Assembly (NCBI GenBank): GCA_015680685.1
Contig: MNCI01007749.1
Span: 2,810-66,809 of the forward strand
Direction: 5' to 3'
Length of the DNA: 64,000 nt
From: Gnetum montanum
Taxonomy: Eukaryota > Streptophyta > Gnetopsida > Gnetales > Gnetaceae
The notes below the pieces were generated by a model. The model was given only the letters and a program-made list of their open reading frames with translations, had not been told where the DNA came from and did no database searches. A program made the position numbers and the translations under genes. This document shows positions 12,000-23,799 of the stretch, in pieces; within the stretch, counting starts at the first letter, position 1, and each line of letters starts with the position of its first letter.

Positions 12000-13060
12000 A
12001 GGGGACAACGTGATATTGTGTACCATGTGATATCGCGTCCCATCATACCCCCATGACTAAATGAAAACTCATCCTCAAGTTCCTTACAATAATATCAAGA
12101 AGGTATGGGATTATTGACTCAAATGGAACTAATGGGATGACATGTGAACGGATCATCATTACAAGACACAACAAAACTAGTGTTCATGACAACAAAAGTG
12201 AACATCTTATTACATTAACATCAGGCCTCATGTGATAGCTGAGAAAGAGAGAGAGAGAAAGAAGTGTTGTTGCTACCAATGCCAAGATTACGCCTTTTGT
12301 TGTCCATCTGTAAGCGCATCGTTGATCTTGCTCCTTGCAAGCTGCTTCAGCACCGATCCATTCCAAGTGTTCCCTCTAGATCCAATCCATTGTTGCATGA
12401 TTACCATTTGCACACACAACACAGTTTTATATTAGCAAGTGTAAATGAATCATCATGTAATTGATACCTTGCTTCGGTGTAAGTCCATTGGCTGAGTTGT
12501 GGTATGGCTAACACGGATTTGGAGATGTATTAATGGTGACTACCGAAGGTGTAGGGGCTAGGAGAAAATCGAAAAAATTGGGCCCCGCACCCCCATGACT
12601 AATTGCAAACCTCCGGTAGCGAAAGAATGAAAAAAGAAAAGGAGTAAGAAAGAGGAAGAAAAAGAGACAACTAGGACATCGATGAGATGGATGTCAAGAT
12701 GGAAATGAACAAATAAAATTAATTACAAAATGTTAGGGAAAAGAGATTAACTGGTGCACCAAATAGGAATGTCAGTGGATCCTCCCCAAAGTAGGCTCAT
12801 GTCCTTAATGCCCTGACAATCCCACATTCAAAGAGTCTGTAGGCTCTGGGAATGTCATTTGGAAAAAGAGGTAAAGTCTTAACCACAATAATTTACCTAA
12901 AAGAAAACAATGCGTTAACCAAAATATACACTAATGATACCACTAGCAATGAGGTGAACAATGGAGAGAAGGGTGGAGAGAAGAGAATGGAATGGAATCC
13001 CAAGAACAAGGTGGTGTACAGCCCCTTATGTGTTTCATGATTACTGTGACTTAGCAAATC

Positions 13061-13249
13061 TCATTCCAACTCCAGCCTCAAACCAACCACATCCAGTGAC
13101 TTCGCATTATTGCATTCGGCTAATCCATCCCCTTGAATAACGAGAATGCCTCCCCCAAGAGCCACCACCATTTTGACAAAACAAATGAGGAGAGAATGGG
13201 AAGCGAGGAGGGCCTTAGTTAGAGGGAACATTTTTATTTTGAGTTTCAT
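13061..13249 (-). CDS. LTR-embedded small ORF (62 aa), LTR B copy
   Basis: Intact ORF of unknown function inside the upstream part of the LTR. It reads ...MFPLTKALLASHSLLICF..., then a hydrophobic MVVALGGGILVI, then QGDGLAECNNAKSLDVVGLR and LELE-stop. One central hydrophobic segment could span or sit in a membrane. The LTR E copy (45771-45950) is also intact. Between the two, about half of the substitutions are third-position and silent, and both length differences are multiples of three. That pattern suggests past protein-level constraint, but two copies are too few to prove it. No gag, pol or env motif is present. Confidence 0.4.
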   Translation of the reverse strand: MKLKIKMFPLTKALLASHSLLICFVKMVVALGGGILVIQGDGLAECNNAKSLDVVGLRLELE

Positions 13250-13799
13250 AACCAGTGCTTGTAGCCCAAGGGATTATTTTGTCTAAAGGGTGTGCTTTGA
13301 ATTCTCACTTTTTCTTTTTTCTCTATTTTTTTATGTGTTTATGCATGAGAACCACACCATGCAAAGACTTGTTATTTTTATTGACTCAGCTTCCGATAAT
13401 TGGGTAACATCGGAACGATAAGAAAACTCAAGAAGAAAACATCCAAGCACCCAAGAGAATGGCCAACACAAATGCATCAAGTTCCCTTGAAGTCACACCC
13501 TTTTCAATCCTTGAGTCCTTCCTCAGTTTGAGAAGTACCCAGTCACCGATTCGTTAGAGTTCTTATTTAGAAAGGGACTGTACATTTCCAAGCCAAGAGA
13601 GACCATAGAACTTGTGGATGAATGAATAAAGTGGACTCATTGCTTGCCATATCAAAAGAAACATACCTTAGTATCAACATCATAACTTAAAGGTAAAAAC
13701 CAAACATTAGCAATCAATAGGAGAATAGTTCATACCATCGTGAAGAACACTTATTGGGTGACAAACTTACAAGGTGGATAATACACACACACAAACACA

Positions 13800-13925
13800 C
13801 ACAAAAAAAAGAAAAAGTATAACAATGTTGTAAAACAAAAACTTGTAAAACAACAACGTGTAAAACAAAAACGTGTAAAACAAAAATGTGTAAAAAAAAA
13901 CGTGTAAAACAAAAAATTAAAAGAA
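13800..13925. repeat. 15-bp tandem repeat at the LTR B start
   Basis: About seven units of GTAAAACAAAAACGT with small changes, next to an (AC)n tract. The matching array in LTR E is at 45005-45155. Confidence 0.75.
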
Positions 13926-13958
13926 CTGAGGGCTTCCAATGATCAACATAGGTGGGCA

Positions 13959-13969
13959 TCTCCCCCATG
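13959..13969 (-). other. polypurine tract of element 2
   Basis: Minus strand ATGGGGGAGA directly before the LTR start; the same string precedes LTR E and a variant precedes LTR D. This is the expected plus-strand DNA primer site. Confidence 0.7.
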
Positions 13970-13989
13970 ACTGAATTGCAAGGGAGAGA

Positions 13990-14260
13990 TCCGAAATAAT
14001 GAACATCTATTCGAATTTCATAAAAGTGCCCAACTTCTCTCGACTGATGTTCTTAGATTAAGGGGTGGAAGTTGGCGACGCTCATACTCCAATGTATCTA
14101 TGCCTTCGTTGTGGGCATGATTTTTTTCCCCAGTTCGTTCCATGCATATTGGGTTGCTCTTTTGACTAGTTGTCAACCACAGGGTATCTACTACTTATGT
14201 GGTTGCTACATACAGACATACCCTTACTTATGACATTGTGGGGTCACGTGACCGATGGAG
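13990..14260 (-). pseudogene. residual pol scrap of element 2
   Basis: On the minus strand this reads through the same nucleotides as the protease-RT linker of elements 3 and 4 (CTGTATGTAGCAACCACA, matching 34504-34530 and 41845-41870), then jumps straight to the 3' end of pol and the polypurine tract. It marks the two internal deletion joints. Confidence 0.55.
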
Positions 14261-16417
14261 TCACGTGGAGAGATTGGTTGCTGCACGTAATAGCCATATG
14301 GATCCGATGGCCGGTAAGGGTATTGTTGCCTTGGTGGTGGCATCCCCAATGACTGTGGGTATTGCCACTGCTGGTGTTGCTTAATAAGTTGTGGTGGAGT
14401 TCCACTTGGATAATACGTTAAAGGTTGGTGGAACTGCCTTAGGTTACCTTGGGGATAAGATAACCGTCAGGGTGCTTGCCGTTTGTTAAGTCTTAGGTTG
14501 AGTGCATACACCGCAGACTCTTGTAGATGTGAGATTACTAGGCAACATCCCTTAAGATGGTCGTATTGGCATATCTCACATCCACTGTCATTGTCCGTAT
14601 CAGAATCCACAACCTCTTCGATAATGGCCATTTTACCCTTACCTTTGTTACGTGCATTGTCCATGTCCCTCTTTTTTTTTTATCATAGTCACTACTTCGC
14701 TCCTTAGACTCCTCTACGATTTTAAGAACGGTTTTAAATCTACTATCCAAGGAGTCCCACATTTGATCTACATTTGTCGACACTTCTGTTGTTAATTTTT
14801 GAAGTGGCAAGGTTTTCCTATTCACCATCTCTTGAGTGGTGACTCTTCCTCCTCCTCACAGAATCTCACTTCCCTTTTTTGGAGGGAAGGATCACGGTTG
14901 TACTCTTATGCACTTTCTCTCTTACATAGCTCCTCTTCTTCCTTAGCTACTTGCTCTAACAATCTATGAACTTGATGAGACCTAAGCTCTGATAATCTTC
15001 CTTGGGCATACATTCCAAGGGTTCTCTTGGTTTCATGCCTAAGTCCATCTACGAGATGGCATAGTTGATCCTATTGTGCATAACCATGGCCCTGACAATG
15101 ATGTAATAGTGCATAATAACGGCCCATGGCAGCATCCAAGAGTTCGTGATTTCCCTGCTTCCATCCTTGGATTTTCTTTCGTAGGTTGGACACCCAGGAG
15201 TACATTTGATATTTGTCATTAAATAGTTCTAGCATCGTACTCCACCTTCGAATGGATTCCAGTTCTAAGGACCAGTACTAGATTTCTGCTTCTTTCATCA
15301 GTATCCTTGGAAACAACTTTAATTTTTTCCATTCATTCTCAATGTTCTACAAGGCACATGCATCGTGAAATTCTTGTAAATGGTTTTGAGGATCAGTGTT
15401 GTATCCCCCCTCAAATCGTGGAATGTTATTCATGTCTAGTTTCTTGATCCTGCTATCTTTTTGGTGCCTTGTGGGTATTCTTACGGCCTTTGTGATGTCT
15501 AACATGCTTCGGGTTCCGAGTAAGTGTTCTTCATGGTCATTTCATTCGTAGCGCCTGTGATGTCTATGCGGTTCCCTTCTCTCCCTTCTTCTATGCCGTG
15601 ATTCTCTAGAATGCCTTCGTCCTCGTTCTCGACTCTCTCGTCGAGGTTTCTCACTTTGTCTACCCTTATCCTCATGGTTAGGTTCCTTATGATTGTGTCT
15701 TGATACAAAAGAAGAGGGTGAATGTGATGATGAAGGTGAAGAAGAAGGAGAACCATCTCCATGATGATGTTTCCTACCTTCTCTTCGGTGGTCTTAGCCC
15801 CGATCATGATTACAATTAGACTACCCACCCTTATCATGTGTTTGTGTTCCCTCATTGAATACTTGGTGTTCGTGGGGATCCAAACTAGGGTTGTGAATCG
15901 TAGAGTGAAGATTCTGATACACCACCTCCTTACCATCGTTAGGAGGGGGAACATCATTTGATGGGGAACCTGTTGGAACTGGTTCACCATCTCCAACTTC
16001 GCTTAAAATGTGTGGGGTGTTATGGGACCATTTTCCCTTCAAAGATGTATGATATCTCTCCTGTTGTAAGTCCCTTTGATATTGTGCTTCTATGGGATGG
16101 TAGTCCCTTGTGTCATGGTCGCATGCAACGTACTCTACGTATAACTGTGACATGCCTATTCGTGCGAGAGCACGAAGGAGCATGTTGGGGACTGCTTGGT
16201 CTGGAGGCAACACTATGTTACCCTCCAAGTCTCTCCAACACAATTGTTCATCTTGATGGAGAATAAAGGTAAAGTTGGGTACATATTCATCATGATGAAT
16301 ATATACCAAACAGAATTGTTGAGGAATTGGCGGATCTTGGTTACGTGTGTTGTACTGCCGACTGTCTCTAGTGTTGGTCCTAGGCAATGAAATGCTTTTG
16401 TGCGAAGAAGAATCCAT
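14260..16417 (-). pseudogene. gag: gag of element 2
   Basis: Capsid-type gag. The N-terminus is open for 198 residues from the ATG at 16417 (MDSSSHKSISLPRTNTRD...) and matches element 4 gag throughout. The middle (about 14830-15500) carries the retrotransposon-gag core but is broken by stops and frameshifts. The C-terminal part at 14467-14664 keeps CEICQYDHLKGC, a compact CCHC-like knuckle with spacing X2-X3-X3. The ORF at 15499-15996 is another frame of the same region. Confidence 0.7.
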
Positions 16418-16544
16418 TTTTGTCTTGTTTGGTGTGCTATTTACTGTTGTCTTATTTTTCCTCTGATCAAAGCTAAGGGTTTGTTCTAGCGTCCCAACAA
16501 TATGAATGATCTCCTATGTTCTACGTAGCGCACAAACAACTAAG

Positions 16545-16562
16545 TCCCTAGCAATGGTGCCA
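16545..16562 (-). other. primer binding site of element 2
   Basis: Minus strand TGGCACCATTGCTAGGGA immediately after LTR C, a mutated form of TGGCGCCGTTGCTGGGGA in element 4. It resembles the tRNA-derived primer site common in Athila/Tat-type elements. Confidence 0.65.
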
Positions 16563-16563
16563 A

Positions 16564-17320
16564 TGATGAATGGCGAGGTACCCCTACACTCAACCATACG
16601 AATACGAGCGTCTCCAAGGACTAAGTGCTTATGCGCCCTAATGGAACACTTAAGGTTAATCAATCGCTATCTTCCCTAACTTACTTGTATTGTCATGGTT
16701 GTATGGTTAAGTAAGCTTGAGGTATATGATTTTTATATCTTTTATCTTTTTAATGTCTTATGGTAATAGGGAAGGGTGAAGAGACTTAAGTGACTAACTT
16801 TCATTAACTATTCACTAACTAAGTTCTAATTCTCCTAGCACCAGTATCTGCTCCCACTTGTCGTACACACCCTGAACCAGTGCAATGCTACTGGGATTAC
16901 CAAACGCTACTCATTATTGGGTTACCAAGCATTACACACATGCTCGAAGCGGTCATACTGAGTCCACTTAACTAGGAGAGTCAAGGGTTGAGAGAGATTA
17001 ATTATCTAAGAAAGCATTTAAACATTTAACAATAATTAATTCCTATTTAGCTTACTCCACATGCTGCAAGATTTATCAGAAAGTTCATCTTTATTGCCAT
17101 ACACAAATGTGTGCTCAGGTATAATTTGCTCGAATAAAGATCCCTTCACTTTAAGACTCCTATTGCGGGCATATGGAAATTATTCTAACTTTGGAATGGT
17201 AAAATTGCTATAGTTTGGCTAAGATTCTAAATCTAAGTGCCTAAAATAGGGAAGGCTGCCTCTTATTTATAGACATTGTGGCGGGCTGCGATATCGCATA
17301 CACGATATCGCGTCTCATCA
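16564..17320 (-). repeat. LTR C (5' LTR of element 2, truncated)
   Basis: About 757 bp matching the promoter-to-end part of LTR B, including a TATA box (17264-17271) and an imperfect GATATCGC palindrome. Similarity stops at about 17320 (CGTCTCATCA then CTAGTG), so the upstream 2 kb with the small ORF is missing. Confidence 0.7.
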
Positions 17321-17880
17321 CTAGTGAAAACAACCTATCACCAAACCAACAATTAAGCCCATTGAAGATAGCCAACAATAAAAGGCTTAAAAGCAAGTAG
17401 ATCCATAGAATCCTACATTAAGACTAGCTCCACCCATGAACTTCATTGTCCAAACTACGTCAACTAGTCAACTGAGAGTACCACAAACTAGGTATGAATA
17501 AGAGGCCCAAGCAACACATTAAAATAGGAACCAGAAATTCTCGAAGGAATGGAAGAAATTAAGACTACCAAAGTTAAAAAATCACATGCTAATCAAAGGA
17601 TTTTTCTCATGATAATGTAACAAGTCAAATGATCCTTGAAGTAAAAGAACATATCTTTGAACCTATACAATCTAGTCATGACTTCCCTTGCTCATAGGGA
17701 TACACTAGTTCAAATGTTGATCTCTATTTCCATATATACCTACTAAAAATAATCCGTTCTCTCTATTATTGAGTAAATGTTGCTTAGGGAAAATAAGCAT
17801 CAAACCACGCTTACCTTTCATGATAGTGAAGTGAAGATTGAATCAAAAAATTGAGAAGTTCTATTTTCTCCTTTCCTCAT
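17321..17880. other. unassigned DNA between two element remnants
   Basis: No gene or repeat recognised. It lies between truncated LTR C and the T2 protease relic and may be part of the T2 gag region, decayed beyond recognition. Confidence 0.4.
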
Positions 17881-18310
17881 TACTATACGTGTTGGCAAGT
17901 ATAACGTTCATAGTGTTCATGTGGATGATGGGGTGGCAACCAATGTAATACCATTTACCATTGTTGAGTGACAAGGCCTAACTGAAAATATCCAGAAGAC
18001 CTTTACCTTTGTGCTCAAGTTACTCAATGGGTTGTGAGTAGTAGTATGAGGTTCTATCTCCATAGACTTTGTAGCTGGGAAACAATTTCTAACATTTACC
18101 AATTTCCTAGTGGTTGAAGAAACACCTAGCTTTAACTTGATCCTAGGAAGACTATGGTTAGCTAAGCTTCAAGTAGTCTTATCTCTTATACATCATGAGA
18201 TTCACTTATCATATGAGGATGAAAAAATTCTGATTCATGGAGATAACATGATTTTACCATCTATTAACAATGTCAACATTGAACAAGTATTAGAAGTGGA
18301 GTTTTAAGAT
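17881..18310 (+). pseudogene. T2 retrotransposon protease region (relic)
   Basis: Degenerate aspartic-protease segment of a Ty3/gypsy element. The clear part (18110-18307) reads EETPSFNLILGRLWLAKLQ and ...LIHHEIHLSYEDEKILIHGDN, the familiar 'YN-ILGR-WL ... S--H--L-F' region after the protease active site. Upstream frames carry stops. A tandem repeat follows, as a similar one precedes RT in the T2 copy at 55 kb. Confidence 0.55.
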
Positions 18311-18599
18311 GAAACTCTTGACACTCAAATTTGAGCCAACAACAACAACAATGTTAACATTACAACATTGGATGACCAATAAGAATACCTCTTGCTTGCT
18401 ATATCAAACAAGAAGAACAGTGAACATAAGATCATGAAAAAGGGGTTCCTTTATCTCTCAAAAATCAAATAAAAAATTCAAAATCAAAAACTCATTCCTT
18501 CTTTTATCGATGAATATTTGTTTTCTTTTGTAGCCTTATATAATGTTTCAACATTCTTGTTATTTTGGTATTTTCTTTTAAAATTTTTTTATGCTTGCT

Positions 18600-18895
18600 A
18601 GATGAGTGTAGCCATGGCCTACCAGGGCCTAAAATGGGTAAACCATGACTTGCCATGATCTAAAATTGGAGACACTATGGCTTGCTAGGGCCCAAAACTG
18701 GTGACACCACAACCTGCCAAGGCCTAAAACTAGTGACATCATAGGTTTCTAGGGCCAAAAACTTGTAAATCATGGTTTGCCAGTGCCTAAAACTAATGAT
18801 ACTATGACCTATCATAGCCTAAAACTGGTGATACCATGGCATAGTAGGGCCTAAAACTGGTGGCATCATGGCCTAAAATTGGTGAATGTGATAGC
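18600..18895. repeat. T2 minisatellite, CCTAAAACTGGTG unit
   Basis: About nine diverged units of 30-38 bp, core GGCCTAAAACTGGTGACACC followed by ATGG-YTKCCA. A short stretch of the same unit lies at 54880-54935, just before the T2 RT. Confidence 0.75.
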
Positions 18896-20449
18896 CTATT
18901 CTTTCTTTTTCTCATACATATGTTATAACCTCTTCACTTCATTGCATTGTTTACAATTTTTTACTTTAATAGGTATGCCTCATTTTACATTTTCAATTTT
19001 ATTACATCACATTACTGAATTTTACTTTGTAGCCTCATTAATTAACCTTGTGGCCTAAATATATTGTTCAAATAAAATATAAAGTGCAAAAAAATATAAA
19101 ACATAAAAACTAAATATCTTTAGACAATAAGCAGTGTAGAACATGAAAACAAAATATTACATCATAAGGCCAAATGTGACTAAGTAGCCCACAACCATAG
19201 CCATAGTTGCATAATGTAACAAAAGTATATGATGTAGTCTTTAAAGTCATAAGTGTAGCAACAAGCCAATAATCATAACACCTAAGAATGATAGCATATC
19301 AACAACAACAACAACAACATCTTAGATCAAACTATGGGAGTGTTGGTGATCGTTTGGGACCATCAACATTTGGGGGCCTTTAATCTCATGATGGGAATAA
19401 GGGGAAATGAAGGTGTTCAAACAGGGTTTAGGTGTTTGCTGGTCTTTGGCAACACCAAGGTCCATATACCTCCAAATAGACTCAGTAGTTATGAAACAAA
19501 CTAAGTGCAAGTATGTGTTTGCTATTGTGAATGTTGAAATGGTTGGGTTGTGTATGAAACTGTAATTGACTATCATAAAAGAAATTCAGCTAACTTTGTT
19601 GAATACTATGAGTTGTTAAAGATTCCTATTTTGTCTAATCACTTAGTCTATATAGTCTCTATAGTACATTATTTGTAACAAATAAAATTTCACAAAAATG
19701 TTTAAGTACAATTTTGCCAATCTACTCCTAATTTCCCTCAGAGAGAAAATTCCACAAAAAAACTAGAAATAAAGCAAGATTCAATGGGGTGTAAAAAGAG
19801 AAAAGAAAAGAAAGTAGATTTGTGTCGAATCTCAAACATTTAAGCAAAATAAATTGACATGAGAAAATATTTCGCAATAAAGCTATTCCAATTCAATCTA
19901 TTACGAATTGCCCAAACCCTTTGACCTCAACAAACAATTTCGTAAAAGACACTTTAATTTAACTACAAAAATGCTTTGTAAATGACAAAGTACAAGCTTC
20001 TATTTGGTTAATTAAATATTGATGAAGAATTGCGAACAATAGAACTTCTAGAAAAATTTGACAATTTCAAGATTGCAATATTAAGGCAATAAACTTTAAA
20101 AATAAAGAACCTATTTCAATCATCTTAAAATATCAAAGATTTTCTAGATTCCCCAAACTCAAATAGGCAAACCTTAATAGAAGTTTAATATTGTGTAAAA
20201 ATGAAGCCATAAAGGCAATTTAGAAAAATCTCAAAATTAAATGCCAAACACGATACTATCAAAACCATTAGCTAAGTAACTAAAACAAAATAAGAAGAAA
20301 TGAATTTACAAGATTAAAACAAATTAGTTGAATTGATGCCTTTAGCAAACCATGATTTATAACAATTCTTCAAAGTTGCTTTTTCCAAATCCCTCCCCAC
20401 CGATCCTTCTTTACTTTTACCCTTGAAGCTCTATTTATAATTGCTTCTA
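18896..20449. other. AT-rich DNA, no gene seen
   Basis: Contains an (AAC)n tract near 19300. Probably decayed T2 sequence at its left side. The minus frame at 19322-19576 is not convincing. Confidence 0.45.
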
Positions 20450-20690
20450 GGTAGTTACAAACATTATGAAAAATTAAGGTGGGTTACAAACATTATGGGA
20501 GTTAATTATAACCATCATAGAATTAAATGCTATGTTTGGTAGTTACAACCACCATGGGGATCAAGAAGCTATAGTTGACAAGTGTCTTGTTCGGTGGTTA
20601 CAACATCATGGATAATTAAAATTTGGTTGCAACCACTAAGGGAAGTTATAACTACCATGGTAATTAGTTATAACTACCATAAATATTTTT
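20450..20690. repeat. dispersed short repeat, GTTACAACCACCATGG type
   Basis: Six to eight diverged copies of GGTAGTTACAACCACCATGG and relatives (for example GTTATAACTACCATGG), irregularly spaced. Confidence 0.55.
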
Positions 20691-21067
20691 AAAAATATAT
20701 AATTGACACTTATCCCCTTTTTCTCCATTATTAGTTATTATTATTTTTGAACAAAGCACCGGTCATAGCTCCCATCATTCACAATTTTTCTATTGTCATT
20801 CTATCTTTCTTCGTTGTACCCTTAGAATCTTCAAAATTTTGGTTATCCACATACACTTTCCAAGTGGCTCTTGCATCGGCATTGCATACAATTTGCATAT
20901 TTATAATAATTCATGGGACGAGGGCTCCTTGGTTTTGTCTGCATACTTCCTCCATTTATAACTGTCATCTGGGGATTTCTCATCATTGCTATGAGTTTTG
21001 ATAACCAAAACACTCTGATGGGGTTACAGTTTGTAAACGGAGATGGGGTTGAATGAAGAGGGAAACA

Positions 21068-21190
21068 ATGGGAACAAAGATGGTGAATGTGAGGTTGATG
21101 ATGATGCTGGTGCTCATGATAATGATGATACTGATATCTTTTGAAGTGGCAGCATCTGAGCAGCAAACTAACGTAATTGAAAACTGCTGA
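21068..21190 (+). CDS. candidate short secreted peptide (40 aa)
   Basis: ATG at 21068 opens a 40-residue frame: MGTKMVNVR, a very hydrophobic Met/Leu/Ile core (residues 10-25), FEVAAS, then EQQTNVIENC and a stop. This is a textbook secretory leader with a likely cut after AAS, leaving about 10 residues with one Cys. A TTTATAA lies about 110 bp upstream. It could be the first exon of a longer gene (GTAATT after ...TAAC is a possible donor). A longer minus-strand frame overlaps but is His-rich shadow. No family recognised. Confidence 0.3.
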   Translation: MGTKMVNVRLMMMLVLMIMMILISFEVAASEQQTNVIENC

Positions 21191-23799
21191 ATCGGAATGA
21201 GTGTTTCCAATTCGATTTCCATGTCATTGCATGTTGATCTCGGCCTGGCCATCATGCTCTGCTCTGCTCTGCTTTCATCTCATCTAATCTAATCTTCGAC
21301 TTTGAAAAGGCTTTTTCTTGAGAAAAACAGAGATTCTGCGTAATTTTTGTCGACGTGGCATGAGGATAAGACCAACAATTCATACCTTCACAGTGGAGGA
21401 CACTCGAACAGGTGTTTTGTCATTTTGTTTTTTTTTTATTAAATTAATTTATCCCATGAAACTTTACTAGCTTTAAATTACTTCAAGGAAACAAGAGTTA
21501 CAAGGTGTACATATCCCACATAAAGAAGTAAAGCTTTCCAAAACTTGGTTTTGATTCGCCGGGCTAAATGAGGCGTATTATAGGGCTTGGGTGTTTGCTT
21601 TTTTCTTTTTTTCTTTTTCCATATGCAGTTGACCAAATTCAACATTTGAGCCCTTTCCATCAAAACAGTCAATATGGTTTCAACATCAAATCTTGTAAAT
21701 CCCATAAGTGAACTGTGCACTAGTTCCCTAAAAACAATTCACAACCTATGAACTGTTTTGCCAAAAAAACAACCACAACCTGTGAACTATTTTGCCAAAT
21801 TAGCCATTCTGGATAATTAGAGAAATTTTTAATCTCCACTACCACAATCAATAAAATCCATGCACGTTCCATATTGAATATTTTGTGCACTCTAACAAGC
21901 ATTCCATAAGCATTGAGTTACTCTCTGAAACCCAAATAGGTACCAACATGAACTAATTACGTGGCTATGTAAAGTAAAAATGGAACAATTGATTAGAAAA
22001 TTGGCCCACACACATTCAAAGATCAATCCAGTTGATGACCTCCTAGAAATTTGGCAAGACATATAGGAAGAAATTTTAGCATTCATGTGACTATCTTGTG
22101 ATTTTAATGATGTTATAACCCACTCTTTTTTTCTTAACGAACTTTATTATACAAGCCCAATTAAGGATGTGAAAATCCCTAAGAACCATCAATTCTTTTT
22201 TATTTTCAATAATTTATTTCCAGTGCTACGATCTTGTAAAGTCTGTTCCATGAAATAGCCAAAATGTGTCAACAAGGAGGAAGGGAAATGTTGTTAAGCC
22301 ATTGCCAGCATTACTTGCGAGGAGGCCTATAGACAATAAAATACATAACCATTAGTAAACTTGTAAACACAAATGAGATTTAACTTATACGAAAAATGAG
22401 CCATCATGAATCAAATTTGAATGGATTTGACATTTTGTTAAACACTTGATATCAAAAAAATTAAGTTTAACATTTTGTCAAACAATTAACATGAACAAAT
22501 AATTTGACATTATATAGAACAAAAATAGATATTTTTTCAAACATTTGACATACAAAGCACTGGTAGACATTTTAACAAACAGTTGACATGAAATAGAGTT
22601 TACAAACAGTTAACACGAAATAGAGTTTACATCGAAACATGTGGCTAAGGCCAAAAACGCCGACGCCTAAGGAGGTCAGAGATTCCAATAAAGCTGATTT
22701 ATGAGCTGGGAAAATTAAAAACGTTGGGAATGATGGGAGAAGTAGCCAAAAAAGCTGTGATTTCATGGTTTTGGAAGTATGTACGCTGCCCTTTCATCCC
22801 CACGAAAAATTGAAAACTGCTAAAACACTGCATTTCCAAGCATGGAAGACCAAATACACTACTCTTGTAGAGCCAGAGACTAATCACGCTGATCATAGAT
22901 TGACCAAAACGCTACCAAGATTGACCAAAAAAACCTAAAAACCCTGCTTTCATGCAGGAAATATGGCAAAACGCTGGTCCTTGGGGTAGAAAAAATATTA
23001 ATTTTTTTAAAAAAATTATTATAGGTCATAGATGCAATAAACATTGTCAAACAAGCCAAGATTGACTAAGACGCTGCACCTACAGGTGCAGAAAAGCCCC
23101 AAATTCACCAAAAATTAATCAAAAAACCCTAATTTGACGCATAATGATTGCAGAGAGAACCTGAAAAAAACACTTGGATGGCCTAGAACCCTAATGCGCT
23201 GTATTCATCATTCACAGAAGTCAAGAACGCCAACCATGAGTGGGCTAAATCTCATCAATGGTGTTAATGTGGTTGCAGACCAAACCATAAACACTGAAAA
23301 AAACCAAAATAGGCCAAAAAACTATAGATATGGCTTGGAAAAAAACCAAATCTTTGCCATAAAAAGCCAAAAGAACTTAGATTACATTCCCATGACTATA
23401 GAAAAACATAGAACCATAATTTTATGCAATTGAAAGCCTAAAATCCTACCATACACAGGACTAAAAAAACCTAGAACACTGCAAAACCAAGCCAAAAAAA
23501 TAACAGAAAATTCAAAGGAAATGGGTACTTGGACACTGCAGATGTAGATCCTTTTCCTGTAGATTGGTTTGGATGGTTTGGAAGCCTTGGTAGAACAATC
23601 CTCTTAGCCTCCTCTACATCCTGCATGCCTACATTTATTCTCAACGATTCATTCTTCTCTACCATGGCTATTAGATCTCAGGTGCTCTGCCTCTAACCAT
23701 TGTAAAGAGAAGCCTGAAATTCCTAAATTTTCTCTAGCATGCTGAGCACAGGAGATTGGAAAAATCAAATTTTCCTAGACATGCTGTTGAAATTGAGTT
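21191..23799. other. intergenic DNA with small repeats
   Basis: No gene supported. Holds a (CTCTG)n tract near 21256, a 26-bp direct repeat (CACAACCTRTGAACTRTTTT) at 21740-21765 and 21774-21799, and the 27-bp tandem pair at 22575-22628. Stretches of CCAAAA-rich sequence around 22900-23500 give artefact open frames. Confidence 0.5.
22575..22628. repeat. 27-bp tandem pair
   Basis: Two adjacent 27-bp units, ACAAACAGTTGACATGAAAT and ACAAACAGTTAACACGAAAT each followed by AGAGTTT. Looser ancestors of the unit (AACATTTTGTCAAACAATTA) lie upstream from 22430. Confidence 0.8.

Larger units (their letters stand above)
11234..13958 (-). repeat. LTR B (3' LTR of element 2, full length)
   Basis: 2,725 bp. 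On the minus strand it begins TGCCCACCTATG right after the polypurine tract GGGGGAGA and ends CACTACTCATCA at 11234, so it has the standard TG...CA ends. It contains, in order, a 15-bp tandem repeat, the small ORF (13061-13249), a conserved non-coding block, the palindromic module, a TATA box and the downstream R/U5-like part. It matches LTR E closely. Confidence 0.8.
11234..17320 (-). mobile_element. element 2: T1 Ty3/gypsy deletion derivative
   Basis: Read on the minus strand: 5' LTR C (truncated), primer binding site, gag, a scrap of pol, polypurine tract, 3' LTR B. The internal part is only about 2.6 kb. Compared with element 4 of this window, two blocks are missing: end of gag plus most of protease, and everything from RT through integrase. 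The result is a gag-bearing copy that could not move by itself. Confidence 0.75.

Noticed and set aside
19322-19576. 84-aa minus-strand ORF
   Set aside because: No motif, no promoter or splice signal, and it lies in decayed element DNA.
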